From Microbacterium sp. LCT-H2 (GTDB lineage Bacteria; Actinomycetota; Actinomycetes; Actinomycetales; Microbacteriaceae), in the NCBI RefSeq assembly GCF_001866135.1, contig NZ_MODW01000001.1, forward strand, positions 1 through 64,000: a stretch of 64,000 bases of DNA, written 5' to 3'. A program made the translations under genes and the position numbers. Below, one piece after another: positions 49,617 to 58,880 of this stretch. Positions within the stretch are counted from its first letter, which is position 1; every line of letters starts with the position of its first letter. The notes beneath the pieces are model-generated. The model was given only the letters and a program-made list of their open reading frames with translations, was not told the origin of the DNA and did no database searches.

Positions 49617-52600
49617 TCACCGCACCAACTGACCCAGGATCGTCGGGTCCTTGATCTTGTCGTCGGCCGCGAGCATGACGACCTTGGAGACGATCTCCGC
49701 GGTCCGCGGATCGTCGTCGACGAAGGGCAGGAAGACACGCCCGCGGTGCTGCGCACCGACCGGGATGACGAACAAGGTGTTGCCGGGGATCAGGTGCACG
49801 ATGCCCGAGCCGAGATGTACCGAGTACGTGCCGAGCGCTCCGGTCACGCGCGCGTGGTGGCCGGACACCTCGACGTTGACGATTCCGAGCATGAGGCACG
49901 TCTCATCCACGATGCGCGCGCGCACCTCGACCGCCGACTCCGACCCCTGGGGATCGACACCGCTCGCGTGCCCGACCGAGACCACAAGATCGAGGTCGCG
50001 CATCGCCTCGGAGTAGACCCTCGGTGGCACCTTGTCGAGCGCGATCGCCCGCCACGATCCCACCGGCCCGAACCGCACGTCGTTGATCGTCGCGCCTTCG
50101 ACCTCGGCCGCTGTCCCCCAGCCGTCCTCGACGTTGCAGAAGACGTGGATCTTCTCGTTGTGGAAGGTGCGCTCGAAGCCGTTCCCGTGGTACCGAACCC
50201 AGTTCCGAGCGGCGAAGAGTCCGGAGGCGCGACGTGCGTCGATCTGATGCCCGACGTAACGGCGCGACGATACTCCGCCCTCGCCACGCTCGTTCTCGGT
50301 GGGCGTGTAGAGCTCGCGGAACACCTGCTTGAACGGCTGCGGGCGTCCGCGCATCATGATCGCGTGCTGCAGGTCGGGCCAGTCGCCGCTCGCGAGGAGA
50401 TCAACGGGATGCGCGATGCGCAGTCGTCCGAGCGGCTCGATCGTCGTCCCATCGACGCTCACGAGATGATCACCATCGGCGGAGAGGAAACGTACCCTCC
50501 CCTCCGCGTCGACGAGCACGAGATCGGCCAGCATCCTGCCGAGCTGGGGGTGATCGCGCAGGAGCACGAACTCCTCGGGGTCGAAAACGTCGCCGAGCAC
50601 GCACGCCGCCTCGAGAGACGACCGCATGCGCCGCGCCTGGTTCTTGAGTTCTTTGGCCCGATTCGTCACTGCCGCGATCGCCTCGACCTTGCGGCTCTTC
50701 GACGGCACGGCGGCGAGCGCCTTGCCTGCACGGTCGACCCCGATCACCGGCATCCCCTGCTCGTCGATCGACAGACTGACGGTGACGTCGCCGTCGACGG
50801 CGACGACCGCCCCCTGCGCCAGATCGGCGGCGGTCCGCGCCTCCATGGCCCAGATCAGCCGCTGCGGATCGCGATAGCCGGCGCCGCGCGCCAGATTCTC
50901 CAGTGCGGTGTGCACCGCGGCCGTCTCGGCGGCGCGACGCTGAGGACCATTGGACCTCCCTGTACTCACGAAGCCGCGCAGCACTTCGTAGCGACGCAGA
51001 AGGACGTCCGACTCCCGCTCCGGCAGGGGCAGGAGCCCATAGGCACGGACGGCATCCTGGTGCCGCTTCTCGTGCATGCGGGTCAGCAGCTCGTCCGCGC
51101 CGATCTGGCCGCGCAGCACGTCCGCGAAGAGCTCGGCCTGCTTGTGCTCCCCCGACACGGAGGCGTATCTCGCGGCCTTGAGTACGCGGTCGAGCCGCTC
51201 GTCACCGAGTTCGGCGCGCATCCGACGGAACCACGCGGCGTCCGCGCAGCCGCGGTACCGATCCTCCGTCGTCACCGGCGTGCGCTGCGCGATCTCCCGC
51301 GCCCGGTATGCGCGAATGCTGCCGTCGAGCCAATACGTGTCCACAGGCGTGTGAGCGTGCACCCACCAGACCGCCGAGGCGAATCCCGGCCAGCCAAGAT
51401 ACTGCTCGAACACCTCCGCCCACTGTGGGGCATACATCGCCGTCTCGACGATGCGGGTCTCCGTGATCTGGGAGCCGGCGAGAGCACGACGCGCCGTTTC
51501 CGCGGACTCGTCCGGCGCGGGGTGATGCACTCTGACGAGGTGCGACAGAACCGATTCACGGTCGGCAGGTGATATCGACTTGCGCTCGAACGGACGACGA
51601 CCGAGCGCTCGGAGCGTCGCGACCAGAGTCTCGGTCCCGGTCGCCCGCTCCAGCGAGGTCGCCATCCGTGAATACGGCGTCATGAGATCACCACGGGGCA
51701 ACTCGAGCTCGACGACCGTCCGCTGAATAGCCTCGACGACCGTCTGCGTCGCCGGCGCCGCGCCCGTGATCGAGCTGAGCGAAGCGAGCGGATTCCGCAC
51801 CGTTCCGTGCGGCTCATCGCGCAGCGGCGGACGCACGAACGCCCAGTCGGCCAGATCGGCGCGGGTGGCGATCCCGCGCTCGAATGCCGCGCGCACGATG
51901 GCGAGCGGCGGGCGGAATCGGAAGGGTTGATCGACCGCGACCTCGGCCACGCCCCGAGAGAAAGGAGGGGACCATTCGACCTTCGGCCCGCCCCACTGGT
52001 CGACCGCGCCGCCGGGCTCGTCGATGAATCGCAGGATACTCCACAGCCGGCGCAACTCGTCGTCGTCGAGAGCCGCCGGATCCACATATTCGAGCGGTTT
52101 CCCGAACTCGCTGCGCTCACGGGGATCCTGGACGGAGCGGGCGCCGTTCTCGCTGAACTCGATGGTGCGCGGGCTGATGAGCCTGTCTGTCGGCAGCTCG
52201 GCCGCGGCGAGCGCGAGCAGCTCCATCATCGGCCCCGCCCAGGATGTGCGCCTCTCTCGCCGACCGAGGTTCGCGAGGAGCGACAACCGCAACGATGCCT
52301 GCTGGTCGCTCGCACTCCGGCCGATGTCTCCGAGTACTCGCAGGCCGAGCGCGTCCTGTCTCGCATGGAGCACATCGAGCAGAGCGAGCTCCACTCCGCC
52401 GTCGACGAGCCCTCCGCGCACGCGCTCCCACCAGGGATCCACGAGCTCGGACAAAGGCATGCTCCCGTCCTCGTTCGCTCGCAGCTCGTGCCAGGAGAGG
52501 TTCGCGAGAAGTCGGACGCCGGTCGTCGACTGCACCTCCACGCCTGAGTGCTCATCCATCCACGCCGTGAATGACAGCCAGATCCGACGCACTCCCGGGT

Positions 52601-54416
52601 GGTATCGCTGCCAGCGCGACTCGGCTGGAGCGGGGGGACGCACGGAGGGGGTGCGCTCCTCGACGCTGAATCGGAGGACCTCCGGGCGGTCCGCATATGG
52701 CCCCTCAGCGCTGGCGTCTTCGGGGACCGTCTCCTGGACGGGAGGCGCCGAAGACACTCCGGCGACTGCGGCGAGATCGTCGGCAGCCCGACGTTGCAGG
52801 GCCGCGCCCACCGCAAGGCGATTGACGGATGCCGCGATCTCCTCGTCATCCTGCAACTGCAGCAGCCGGAGAGCGGTCTTGCGGATGTCCTCCGCCTTGC
52901 GCGTGAGAGACCCCTCCAGCTCCACCGCTTCTGCGGTCGTGATGCGGTCGACGTCAAACTGTCGCCGAGCCGCCCCTCGTACTTGCGAGGACGCGTCGAA
53001 GAGAAGTGCGAACAGCGGCGCGCGATAGCGGTCGACGTCCCTGCCGTATCGGATGGCAGCCGCGCGACGCACATCCGGCGAGGCGTCAGCGAGATCGACC
53101 TCCTCGTCGCTCGCATAGACGCTGATGACGTCGATGATCGCCGCGCTCTTGATCGACACCTTCTGGCGGGTCAGGATGCCGATGTCCGCCTCGCGCGCGG
53201 CGGTCGACTCGGCGCGGCGCCGACGCAGAGCGGCTACGGCCTCCGATGTCAGAGGCAGGTCGCGCTGAGCCGTTCCGTCGCTGACAGGCCATGCCTGCAG
53301 CGCCGCGGCGAAGACCGCGAACTCCTGGTCCGCGAGCGCGAGAGCGAGCGGTTGAGCGGTCGCCGGGTGCCACAGTCTGACCAACATCCTCGCCGCGGCG
53401 ATCCGGTGCCCGACCTCCCCGTCGCGCAGCAAGGCAGTCGCCACGTCGACCGCGACCGCGATGTCACGTATTGCGAGGGCCCACACCCCGAAGTACGCCT
53501 CGACGCGATCGACGCCCCGGAGACTCTCGGCGTCCGGTGGCGTGCGGAGAAAGCGCAGGGTCGTCGCGAGTGCGGAGCGCACGGCCTCGGTGTCGCGCAC
53601 GGTCAGTTCCTCGCCCACCCATGCCGCGACGGCTCGGGTCGAGCTCGAGAAACGCTCGAGCTGCGCATCGACCACGACGTCGAGGACGCGTTCGATCGCA
53701 TCGGGATGGGCGCTGTCGAGGGCGGTGAGGATCGTCGTGCGCAGTCCTTCCGCGCGTCCGGCGTCGCGCAGCTGCTCCACGACCACATCCCAGGCGCCTT
53801 CGTCGGCCGATGCGAGCAGCGCGACATACGCGTGCGCGGACGGTCCGCCGATCGCCGGCGATCCGGTGAGGCTCTCCACCAGGATGCGACGAACCTCGCT
53901 GTCGCCCGCATCCACCGCCGACGCGAGGAGGTCACCGAGATGGGTGTATTCCGAGAGGTGAAGGAGCCAGGTGGCGTGCCACGTCATCGGCTGCGGGTAG
54001 TGGGTGAAGTGCCGGATGAGCGACGTCAGCCGCTCCCAGCGGGAGGACAGCGTCGACGCCAGATCGAAGGAGCGGAAGGGTTGCGAGCCCCACCAATCCT
54101 GCAGATACGGGCGTGACCGGGACCAGTCCCACCAGAACGCGAGTTCCGCCCCGACCGTCGGGCAGAGGGCCGACAGCACCTTCGCCGCCGCCCGCTCGTG
54201 CAGGGTGTCGAATTCGTCAGCGAGGGCGCGAGACGTGGCGCGCACCACCTCGGCCGCCGCTTCGTCGTGCGCACCGCTCTTGTCGTTCAGGTTGTCGGCG
54301 ATGCGGCGCGCGAGGCGCGGGGCCGTGAGCCCGCGCGCGCGGACGTCCTGCATCGCTCCGGCCTTGCAGGAGCAGAATGCGCGCAGCTGGTCGGCTGCCT
54401 GGTCGGCACTCAGCAC
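49617..54416 (-). CDS. Giant DUF4132/DUF5724-type protein of unknown function
   Basis: The 1,599-residue protein has an N-terminal helical, HEAT-like region (about 1-550) with repeated VRRAAA/VRGAAR-type helices. A linker rich in Pro and Glu (about 555-600) follows, then a long alpha/beta region. The C-terminal domain has GTYSVHLGSGIVHLIPGNTL, HRGRVFLPFVDDDPRTAEIVSK and IKDPTILGQLV, matching what I recall of the DUF4132-associated end domain. No enzyme motif or membrane segment is evident. The GTG start follows AGGA by five bases. It lies seven bases after a small partner gene. Three counted 60-base lines average 65 % G+C, against about 72-75 % in two nearby paa lines. Confidence 0.82.
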   Translation of the reverse strand: MLSADQAADQLRAFCSCKAGAMQDVRARGLTAPRLARRIADNLNDKSGAHDEAAAEVVRATSRALADEFDTLHERAAAKVLSALCPTVGAELAFWWDWSRSRPYLQDWWGSQPFRSFDLASTLSSRWERLTSLIRHFTHYPQPMTWHATWLLHLSEYTHLGDLLASAVDAGDSEVRRILVESLTGSPAIGGPSAHAYVALLASADEGAWDVVVEQLRDAGRAEGLRTTILTALDSAHPDAIERVLDVVVDAQLERFSSSTRAVAAWVGEELTVRDTEAVRSALATTLRFLRTPPDAESLRGVDRVEAYFGVWALAIRDIAVAVDVATALLRDGEVGHRIAAARMLVRLWHPATAQPLALALADQEFAVFAAALQAWPVSDGTAQRDLPLTSEAVAALRRRRAESTAAREADIGILTRQKVSIKSAAIIDVISVYASDEEVDLADASPDVRRAAAIRYGRDVDRYRAPLFALLFDASSQVRGAARRQFDVDRITTAEAVELEGSLTRKAEDIRKTALRLLQLQDDEEIAASVNRLAVGAALQRRAADDLAAVAGVSSAPPVQETVPEDASAEGPYADRPEVLRFSVEERTPSVRPPAPAESRWQRYHPGVRRIWLSFTAWMDEHSGVEVQSTTGVRLLANLSWHELRANEDGSMPLSELVDPWWERVRGGLVDGGVELALLDVLHARQDALGLRVLGDIGRSASDQQASLRLSLLANLGRRERRTSWAGPMMELLALAAAELPTDRLISPRTIEFSENGARSVQDPRERSEFGKPLEYVDPAALDDDELRRLWSILRFIDEPGGAVDQWGGPKVEWSPPFSRGVAEVAVDQPFRFRPPLAIVRAAFERGIATRADLADWAFVRPPLRDEPHGTVRNPLASLSSITGAAPATQTVVEAIQRTVVELELPRGDLMTPYSRMATSLERATGTETLVATLRALGRRPFERKSISPADRESVLSHLVRVHHPAPDESAETARRALAGSQITETRIVETAMYAPQWAEVFEQYLGWPGFASAVWWVHAHTPVDTYWLDGSIRAYRAREIAQRTPVTTEDRYRGCADAAWFRRMRAELGDERLDRVLKAARYASVSGEHKQAELFADVLRGQIGADELLTRMHEKRHQDAVRAYGLLPLPERESDVLLRRYEVLRGFVSTGRSNGPQRRAAETAAVHTALENLARGAGYRDPQRLIWAMEARTAADLAQGAVVAVDGDVTVSLSIDEQGMPVIGVDRAGKALAAVPSKSRKVEAIAAVTNRAKELKNQARRMRSSLEAACVLGDVFDPEEFVLLRDHPQLGRMLADLVLVDAEGRVRFLSADGDHLVSVDGTTIEPLGRLRIAHPVDLLASGDWPDLQHAIMMRGRPQPFKQVFRELYTPTENERGEGGVSSRRYVGHQIDARRASGLFAARNWVRYHGNGFERTFHNEKIHVFCNVEDGWGTAAEVEGATINDVRFGPVGSWRAIALDKVPPRVYSEAMRDLDLVVSVGHASGVDPQGSESAVEVRARIVDETCLMLGIVNVEVSGHHARVTGALGTYSVHLGSGIVHLIPGNTLFVIPVGAQHRGRVFLPFVDDDPRTAEIVSKVVMLAADDKIKDPTILGQLVR

Positions 54417-54423
54417 GGGAGTC

Positions 54424-54825
54424 CTATCCGGTCAGAGCGACGAGGCGCACCAGCCGAAGGCGGGAGTACGGTCCGATCGCATGGGTGGCGTCAAGGTCCG
54501 TGATCCGGACATCGTCGAGGAAGGCGAAGAAGAGCTGGTCGTCAAAGGCCTCGATCGCCCTCGCATGGGCGTCGTCGAGGGCCGGCGCTGGTGGCAGCTC
54601 GCGCCCCTCGTTCCCGTAACGCCCCCTCTCGGCTCCCCGCACGAGGTCGGCAGGCGTGAGGATCTGCAGCGCCGCCGATCTCTCGCGATGCGACGCGTAC
54701 TCCGCGAGTTCGTGATCGACGAGAATGCGCAGCAGCGCGCGAAGAGTGAGGTCACCCTCGGCGCCGCGGATCGCGAGCGGTTCGCCGAGCGTGCGTCTTC
54801 CCATGTCAGCGGTCTCGACGAGCAT
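54424..54825 (-). CDS. Hypothetical small protein upstream of the giant DUF4132-type gene
   Basis: The 133-residue protein is predicted from ATG 54825; the frame is open to 55050, but the extra part overlaps ligB in opposite direction. It has LTLRALLRILVDHELAEYASHRERSAALQIL near the middle and ends YSRLRLVRLVALTG. No known motif is recognised. It ends seven bases before the giant gene starts, so the two are probably co-transcribed and may act together. A small helical adaptor is possible, but this is a guess. Confidence 0.6.
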   Translation of the reverse strand: MLVETADMGRRTLGEPLAIRGAEGDLTLRALLRILVDHELAEYASHRERSAALQILTPADLVRGAERGRYGNEGRELPPAPALDDAHARAIEAFDDQLFFAFLDDVRITDLDATHAIGPYSRLRLVRLVALTG

Positions 54826-54905
54826 TCGCCCAGTGTGGCATGCGGCGGGGACATCGTGGCGCAAGGGCCTGGGCTGATGTCCGTCCGCGGTGCCAGACTG
54901 CGGGG

Positions 54906-56444
54906 ATGAAGCTCGCTGACGTCGCCGCCACCGCCGAGATGGTCGCGTCCACCTCCTCACGCCTCGCGAAGATCGACGCCCTCGCGACCCTGCTCTCGCG
55001 GGCGGAAGCCGCGGAGCTGCCCGTTCTCGTCGGTCTCCTCCTCGCGGCACCGCGACAGGGCAAATTGGGTATCGGATGGCGCGGGCTGTCGGCGCTGGAC
55101 GCGCCGCACAGCGACGATCCGGTACTGACCCTCACCGACGTGGACGCTGCTCTCGAGGAGTTGGCAGCGGCATCGGGTTCCGGGTCGGCCGCCGCGCGCA
55201 TCCGCGTCCTCACCGATCTCGCCTCGCGCTCGACAGCTCCCGAGTGGGACTTCCTCTCCCGATCCCTGCTCGGCGAGCTGCGCACCGGCGCCCTTGCCGG
55301 AGTGCTGCTCGAGGCTGTTGCCAGAGCGTCCGCTCGCCCGGCCGACATCGTGCGACGCGCTGCGATGCTGTCGGGGGACCTCGGCGAGACGGCTGTGGTG
55401 GCGCTCACGGGCGCAGCAGAGGAGCTCGACGCGGTCGGCCTCGCGGTCGGACGCCCCGTCCTTCCCATGCTCGCCGGCACAGCGGCGACTCCGACCGCTG
55501 CCCTCGCGCTCACCGGCGAGGCATCGGTCGAGTACAAGCTCGACGGTGCTCGAATCCAGGTGCACCGCCACGGCGACGCCGTCAGCGTCTTCACCCGCAG
55601 CCTTGCCGACGTGACACATCGGGTCCCTGAACTCGTGGAGATCGTCCGCCGCCTTCCCGTCGACGATGTGATCCTCGACGGCGAGACGCTGTCGCTCGAT
55701 GAAGACGGCGGCCCCCGCCCGTTCCAGGACACCATGTCGCGCTTCGGCGCCGACGCCGCCAGGGAGCTCGCGCTCCGCCCCTGGTTCTTCGACGTGCTCC
55801 ACGTCGACGGTCGCGACCTCATCGACCAGCCCCTGGCGGTGCGTCTCGCCGAACTCGAGCGGGTGGCCGGCGAGTGGCGCATGCCCGGCATCGTCACTGC
55901 TGACCCCGAGGCCGCCGAGCAGCTCTCTCGCGAGGCTCTCGCAGCCGGTCACGAAGGTGTGCTCGTCAAGGGCATCGACTCGACCTACACCGCCGGCCGT
56001 CGCGGCAAATCGTGGGTCAAGGTGAAACCTGTCCTCACGTTCGACCTCGTCGTGCTCGGCGCCGAGTGGGGGTCGGGGCGCCGCCGCGGATGGCTGTCGA
56101 ACCTGCACCTCGGCGCGCGGGACCCGGGCGGCGACTTCGGCGAACCCGGCGGGTTCGTGATGGTGGGCAAGACGTTCAAGGGCCTCACTGACGCGCTGCT
56201 GCAGTGGCAGACCGACGAGTTCCCGGCGCACGAGACCCATCGCTCCGCGTCGACGGTGTTCCTCCGGCCGGAGCTCGTGGTCGAGATCGCGATCGACGGC
56301 GTGCAGCGGTCCCCGCGTTACCCCGGCGGCCTCGCCCTCCGCTTCGCCAGGGTCAAGGGCTACCGTCCGGACAAGACCGCTGCGGAGGCCGACACGATCC
56401 AGACGCTCCTGGCCCTGCGGCGGGGTGCGACGGACGACGCCTGA
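54906..56444 (+). CDS. ligB: ATP-dependent DNA ligase, LigB type
   Basis: The 512-residue ligase has an N-terminal helical DNA-binding domain (about 1-190) and then the nucleotidyltransferase motif I VEYKLDGARIQVH, with Lys211 forming the AMP adduct. Motif III is in PWFFDVLHVDGRDL, motif IV in HEGVLVKGID and motif V in SWVKVKP. An OB-fold with GFVMVGKTFKGLTD follows. The length and the lysine position fit mycobacterial LigB. It joins nicked DNA using ATP, as a non-essential repair ligase beside the main NAD-dependent one. It converges with a phosphoribosyltransferase gene with no bases between the two stops. Confidence 0.93.
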   Translation: MKLADVAATAEMVASTSSRLAKIDALATLLSRAEAAELPVLVGLLLAAPRQGKLGIGWRGLSALDAPHSDDPVLTLTDVDAALEELAAASGSGSAAARIRVLTDLASRSTAPEWDFLSRSLLGELRTGALAGVLLEAVARASARPADIVRRAAMLSGDLGETAVVALTGAAEELDAVGLAVGRPVLPMLAGTAATPTAALALTGEASVEYKLDGARIQVHRHGDAVSVFTRSLADVTHRVPELVEIVRRLPVDDVILDGETLSLDEDGGPRPFQDTMSRFGADAARELALRPWFFDVLHVDGRDLIDQPLAVRLAELERVAGEWRMPGIVTADPEAAEQLSREALAAGHEGVLVKGIDSTYTAGRRGKSWVKVKPVLTFDLVVLGAEWGSGRRRGWLSNLHLGARDPGGDFGEPGGFVMVGKTFKGLTDALLQWQTDEFPAHETHRSASTVFLRPELVVEIAIDGVQRSPRYPGGLALRFARVKGYRPDKTAAEADTIQTLLALRRGATDDA

Positions 56445-56954
56445 TCAGGCCGTGGGCGGGAGTCCTTCGTCCTCCTGACGCACCGTGCCGCGGAACGACC
56501 AGGGGAAGTCGATCCAGAGGTCGGTGTCCTTCCACGCGAAGTCCGGCTGGATGATCGTCGAGGGCTTCGTGTAGATCGTGACCGAGCGCACGTCGGCGCC
56601 CTTCTCCTGCAGCAGCCGGACCGCGAGCGCCAGCGTGCGACCGGAGTCGGCGACATCGTCCACGAGCAGCACGCGGCGGCCGTCGAGATAGGCCATGTCG
56701 AGCTCGGGCGGCAGCACCTCCGGGGCGTCCAGCACGGTCCCGATGCCGGTGTAGAACTCGACGTTGATGGCGCCGCAGTTCTTCACGCCGAGTCCGTACG
56801 CGATGGCGCCGGCCGGGAGCAGGCCGCCGCGCGCGATCGCCACCACGACCTCCGGCTCGAAGCCCGTCGCGATGATGTTCCGCGCCAGATCGCGCGTCGC
56901 CGCGCCGAAGCCGTCCCACGTGAGCGTCTCGCGCTCGATCGATGCATCCGTCAT
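56445..56954 (-). CDS. Phosphoribosyltransferase (hypoxanthine/xanthine type)
   Basis: The 169-residue type-I phosphoribosyltransferase has the PRPP-binding motif RRVLLVDDVADSGRTLALAV (about 107-126), the EVVVAIARGGLLPAGAIA strand, and WIDFPWSFRG near the end. This last part resembles archaeal and actinobacterial purine-type enzymes. It would attach ribose 5-phosphate from PRPP to a free base, probably a purine, in salvage. The exact base is not settled by sequence. Confidence 0.85.
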   Translation of the reverse strand: MTDASIERETLTWDGFGAATRDLARNIIATGFEPEVVVAIARGGLLPAGAIAYGLGVKNCGAINVEFYTGIGTVLDAPEVLPPELDMAYLDGRRVLLVDDVADSGRTLALAVRLLQEKGADVRSVTIYTKPSTIIQPDFAWKDTDLWIDFPWSFRGTVRQEDEGLPPTA

Positions 56955-57114
56955 CGGTCCATTCTCGCGCATCCGCTCCGTCCGAGCCGCCGCTAGACTG
57001 AGCAGGTCCGGCCCCGCCGGTGCCTGAAAAAGAGGCACGAAGCACCTCGCATCGCCGCGAGGGCGAGACACATACGGATTCCCCTTCTCCGTCCCTGTCT
57101 CGAAAGGCTTCCCC

Positions 57115-58854
57115 ATGCCCTCCGTCTCCGCGCACGTCGCCCTCACCCTCGCCCAGCACGTCGATGCCGTCTTCGGCGTCATGGGCAACGGCAACGCCTA
57201 CTTCCTCGACGCCCTCGAGACGCAGACCGACGCCACCTTCACCGCCGTCCGCCACGAGCAGGGCGCGGTCGTCGCGGCCGACGCGCACTTCCGCGCCTCC
57301 GGCCGCATCGCCGCGGGCACCTCCACCTACGGCGCCGGCTTCACGAACACGATCACGGCGCTGGCCGAGGCCGTGCAGGCGCACGTGCCGCTCGTCCTCG
57401 TGGTGGGCGACGAGCCGACCTCGGGTCCGCGGCCGTGGGACGTGGACCAGATCGCTCTGGCCTCGGCCGTCGGCGCCCGCACCTACACCGTCGGGCGGAC
57501 CGATGCCGCCGCGACCACCGTCATCGCCGTCGAGCACGCCCTCACCTATCGCGTGCCCGTGGTGCTCGCCATCCCCTACGACGTCGCCGCCCTCGAAGCC
57601 GGTGCGGTGCCTGCGGCCCCGGCGCCCCGGCTCCCCGCGCCGCTCGCCCCGCGGGGGGACTTCGCCGAGGGCATGCTGGATGAGATCGCCGCCGCCCTGC
57701 GCGACGCCGAGCGTCCGTTCCTCCTCGCCGGGCGCGGGGCCTGGCTGGCCGGCGCCGGCGAGGCTCTCGGGGCGCTTGCCGCACAGACCGGGGCCCTCAC
57801 CGCCTCCTCCGCCCTCGGCCGCGGCATCTTCCCGGACGCCCGGTACGACCTCGGTGTCACCGGCGGCTTCGGCGCCGAGGGGGCGATGGAGCTCGTGCGG
57901 ACGGCCGACGTCGCGGTGGTCTTCGGCGCCAGCCTTAACCAGTTCACGATGCGCTTCGGCGACCTCTTCGCCCCGGGCACCCGGGTGTTCCAGATCGACA
58001 CCGCTCCGGCCGCCACGCACGCCCACGTCGGCGGCTTCGTGCGCGCCGATGCCCGTCTCGCCGCCGAGGCCCTCGTCGCCCGCCTCTCCTCCCCCTCCTC
58101 CCCCGGGCACACCTTCGGAGATGCCACAGGACTCGCCGGGGCCACCCCCGCCTCTGGCGGCGTGTCGGGCGCAGGCTCCGCAGCTGTGCCCACCCGCCCG
58201 TGGCGGGAGACGGTCGATGTCGCCGCGGCCCGTGCGTACGAGCCCGGGGACGAGCTCGCGCCGGACGGCCGCCTCGACCCGCGTTCCGCCGCGCGCCGGA
58301 TCGCCGAGCTCCTCCCCGACGACCGCGTCGTGGTCTCGGACGGCGGGCACTTCATCGGCTGGGCGAACATGTACTGGCCGGTCGCCGCGCCCGACCGGAT
58401 GATGATGATCGGCACCGCGTTCCAGTCGATCGGACAGGGCTGGCCCAGCGTGGTGGGCGCGGCCCTCGCCCGTCGGGACGCGACCATCGTGCTCACCTCC
58501 GGCGACGGCGGCGGTCTCATGGCCATCGCCGACCTCGAATCGGCCGTGCGGGCGGCGGGCGGCCGCGGCATGGCCGTGGTCTGGAACGACGCCGCGTACG
58601 GGGCCGAGGTCAACCTCTACGGACTGAAGGGCCTGGCCGAGGGTCCGATGCGCATCCCCGAGGTCGACTTCGCCGCGTTCGGGGCCGCGGTCGGCGCCGA
58701 GGGCGTCGTCGTGCGGACGCTCGGCGACCTGGATCGCCTCGCCGCGTGGGCCGAGGAGGACCCGGCGACCCGGCGCTTCCTCGTCCTCGACCTCCGGATC
58801 TCCGGCGACGTGATCGCGCCGTACCAGCAGGAGATCATCCGCGTGAACTCCTGA
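57115..58854 (+). CDS. Thiamine diphosphate-dependent enzyme (acetolactate synthase-like)
   Basis: The 579-residue protein has the three-domain layout of the ThDP family. An N-terminal PYR domain (about 1-165) has the catalytic Glu48 in RHEQGAV. A central domain (about 185-320) has FGASLNQFTMR. A C-terminal PP domain (about 400-579) has the GDG...N motif from GDGGGLMAIADLESA to WNDAAYG. A low-complexity linker (about 325-365) precedes the last domain. The family includes acetolactate synthase, 2-oxoacid decarboxylases and oxidases; the substrate here is unclear. It follows a 160-base gap in which I see no clear riboswitch. Confidence 0.85.
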   Translation: MPSVSAHVALTLAQHVDAVFGVMGNGNAYFLDALETQTDATFTAVRHEQGAVVAADAHFRASGRIAAGTSTYGAGFTNTITALAEAVQAHVPLVLVVGDEPTSGPRPWDVDQIALASAVGARTYTVGRTDAAATTVIAVEHALTYRVPVVLAIPYDVAALEAGAVPAAPAPRLPAPLAPRGDFAEGMLDEIAAALRDAERPFLLAGRGAWLAGAGEALGALAAQTGALTASSALGRGIFPDARYDLGVTGGFGAEGAMELVRTADVAVVFGASLNQFTMRFGDLFAPGTRVFQIDTAPAATHAHVGGFVRADARLAAEALVARLSSPSSPGHTFGDATGLAGATPASGGVSGAGSAAVPTRPWRETVDVAAARAYEPGDELAPDGRLDPRSAARRIAELLPDDRVVVSDGGHFIGWANMYWPVAAPDRMMMIGTAFQSIGQGWPSVVGAALARRDATIVLTSGDGGGLMAIADLESAVRAAGGRGMAVVWNDAAYGAEVNLYGLKGLAEGPMRIPEVDFAAFGAAVGAEGVVVRTLGDLDRLAAWAEEDPATRRFLVLDLRISGDVIAPYQQEIIRVNS

Positions 58855-58880
58855 CCCGTGCGGGCCGATAGGCTCCCGGA

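Noticed and set aside
56955..57114. A thiamine or other riboswitch upstream of the ThDP enzyme gene
   Set aside because: I could not find the conserved THI-box core or another known aptamer core; the region has only weak complementary segments.
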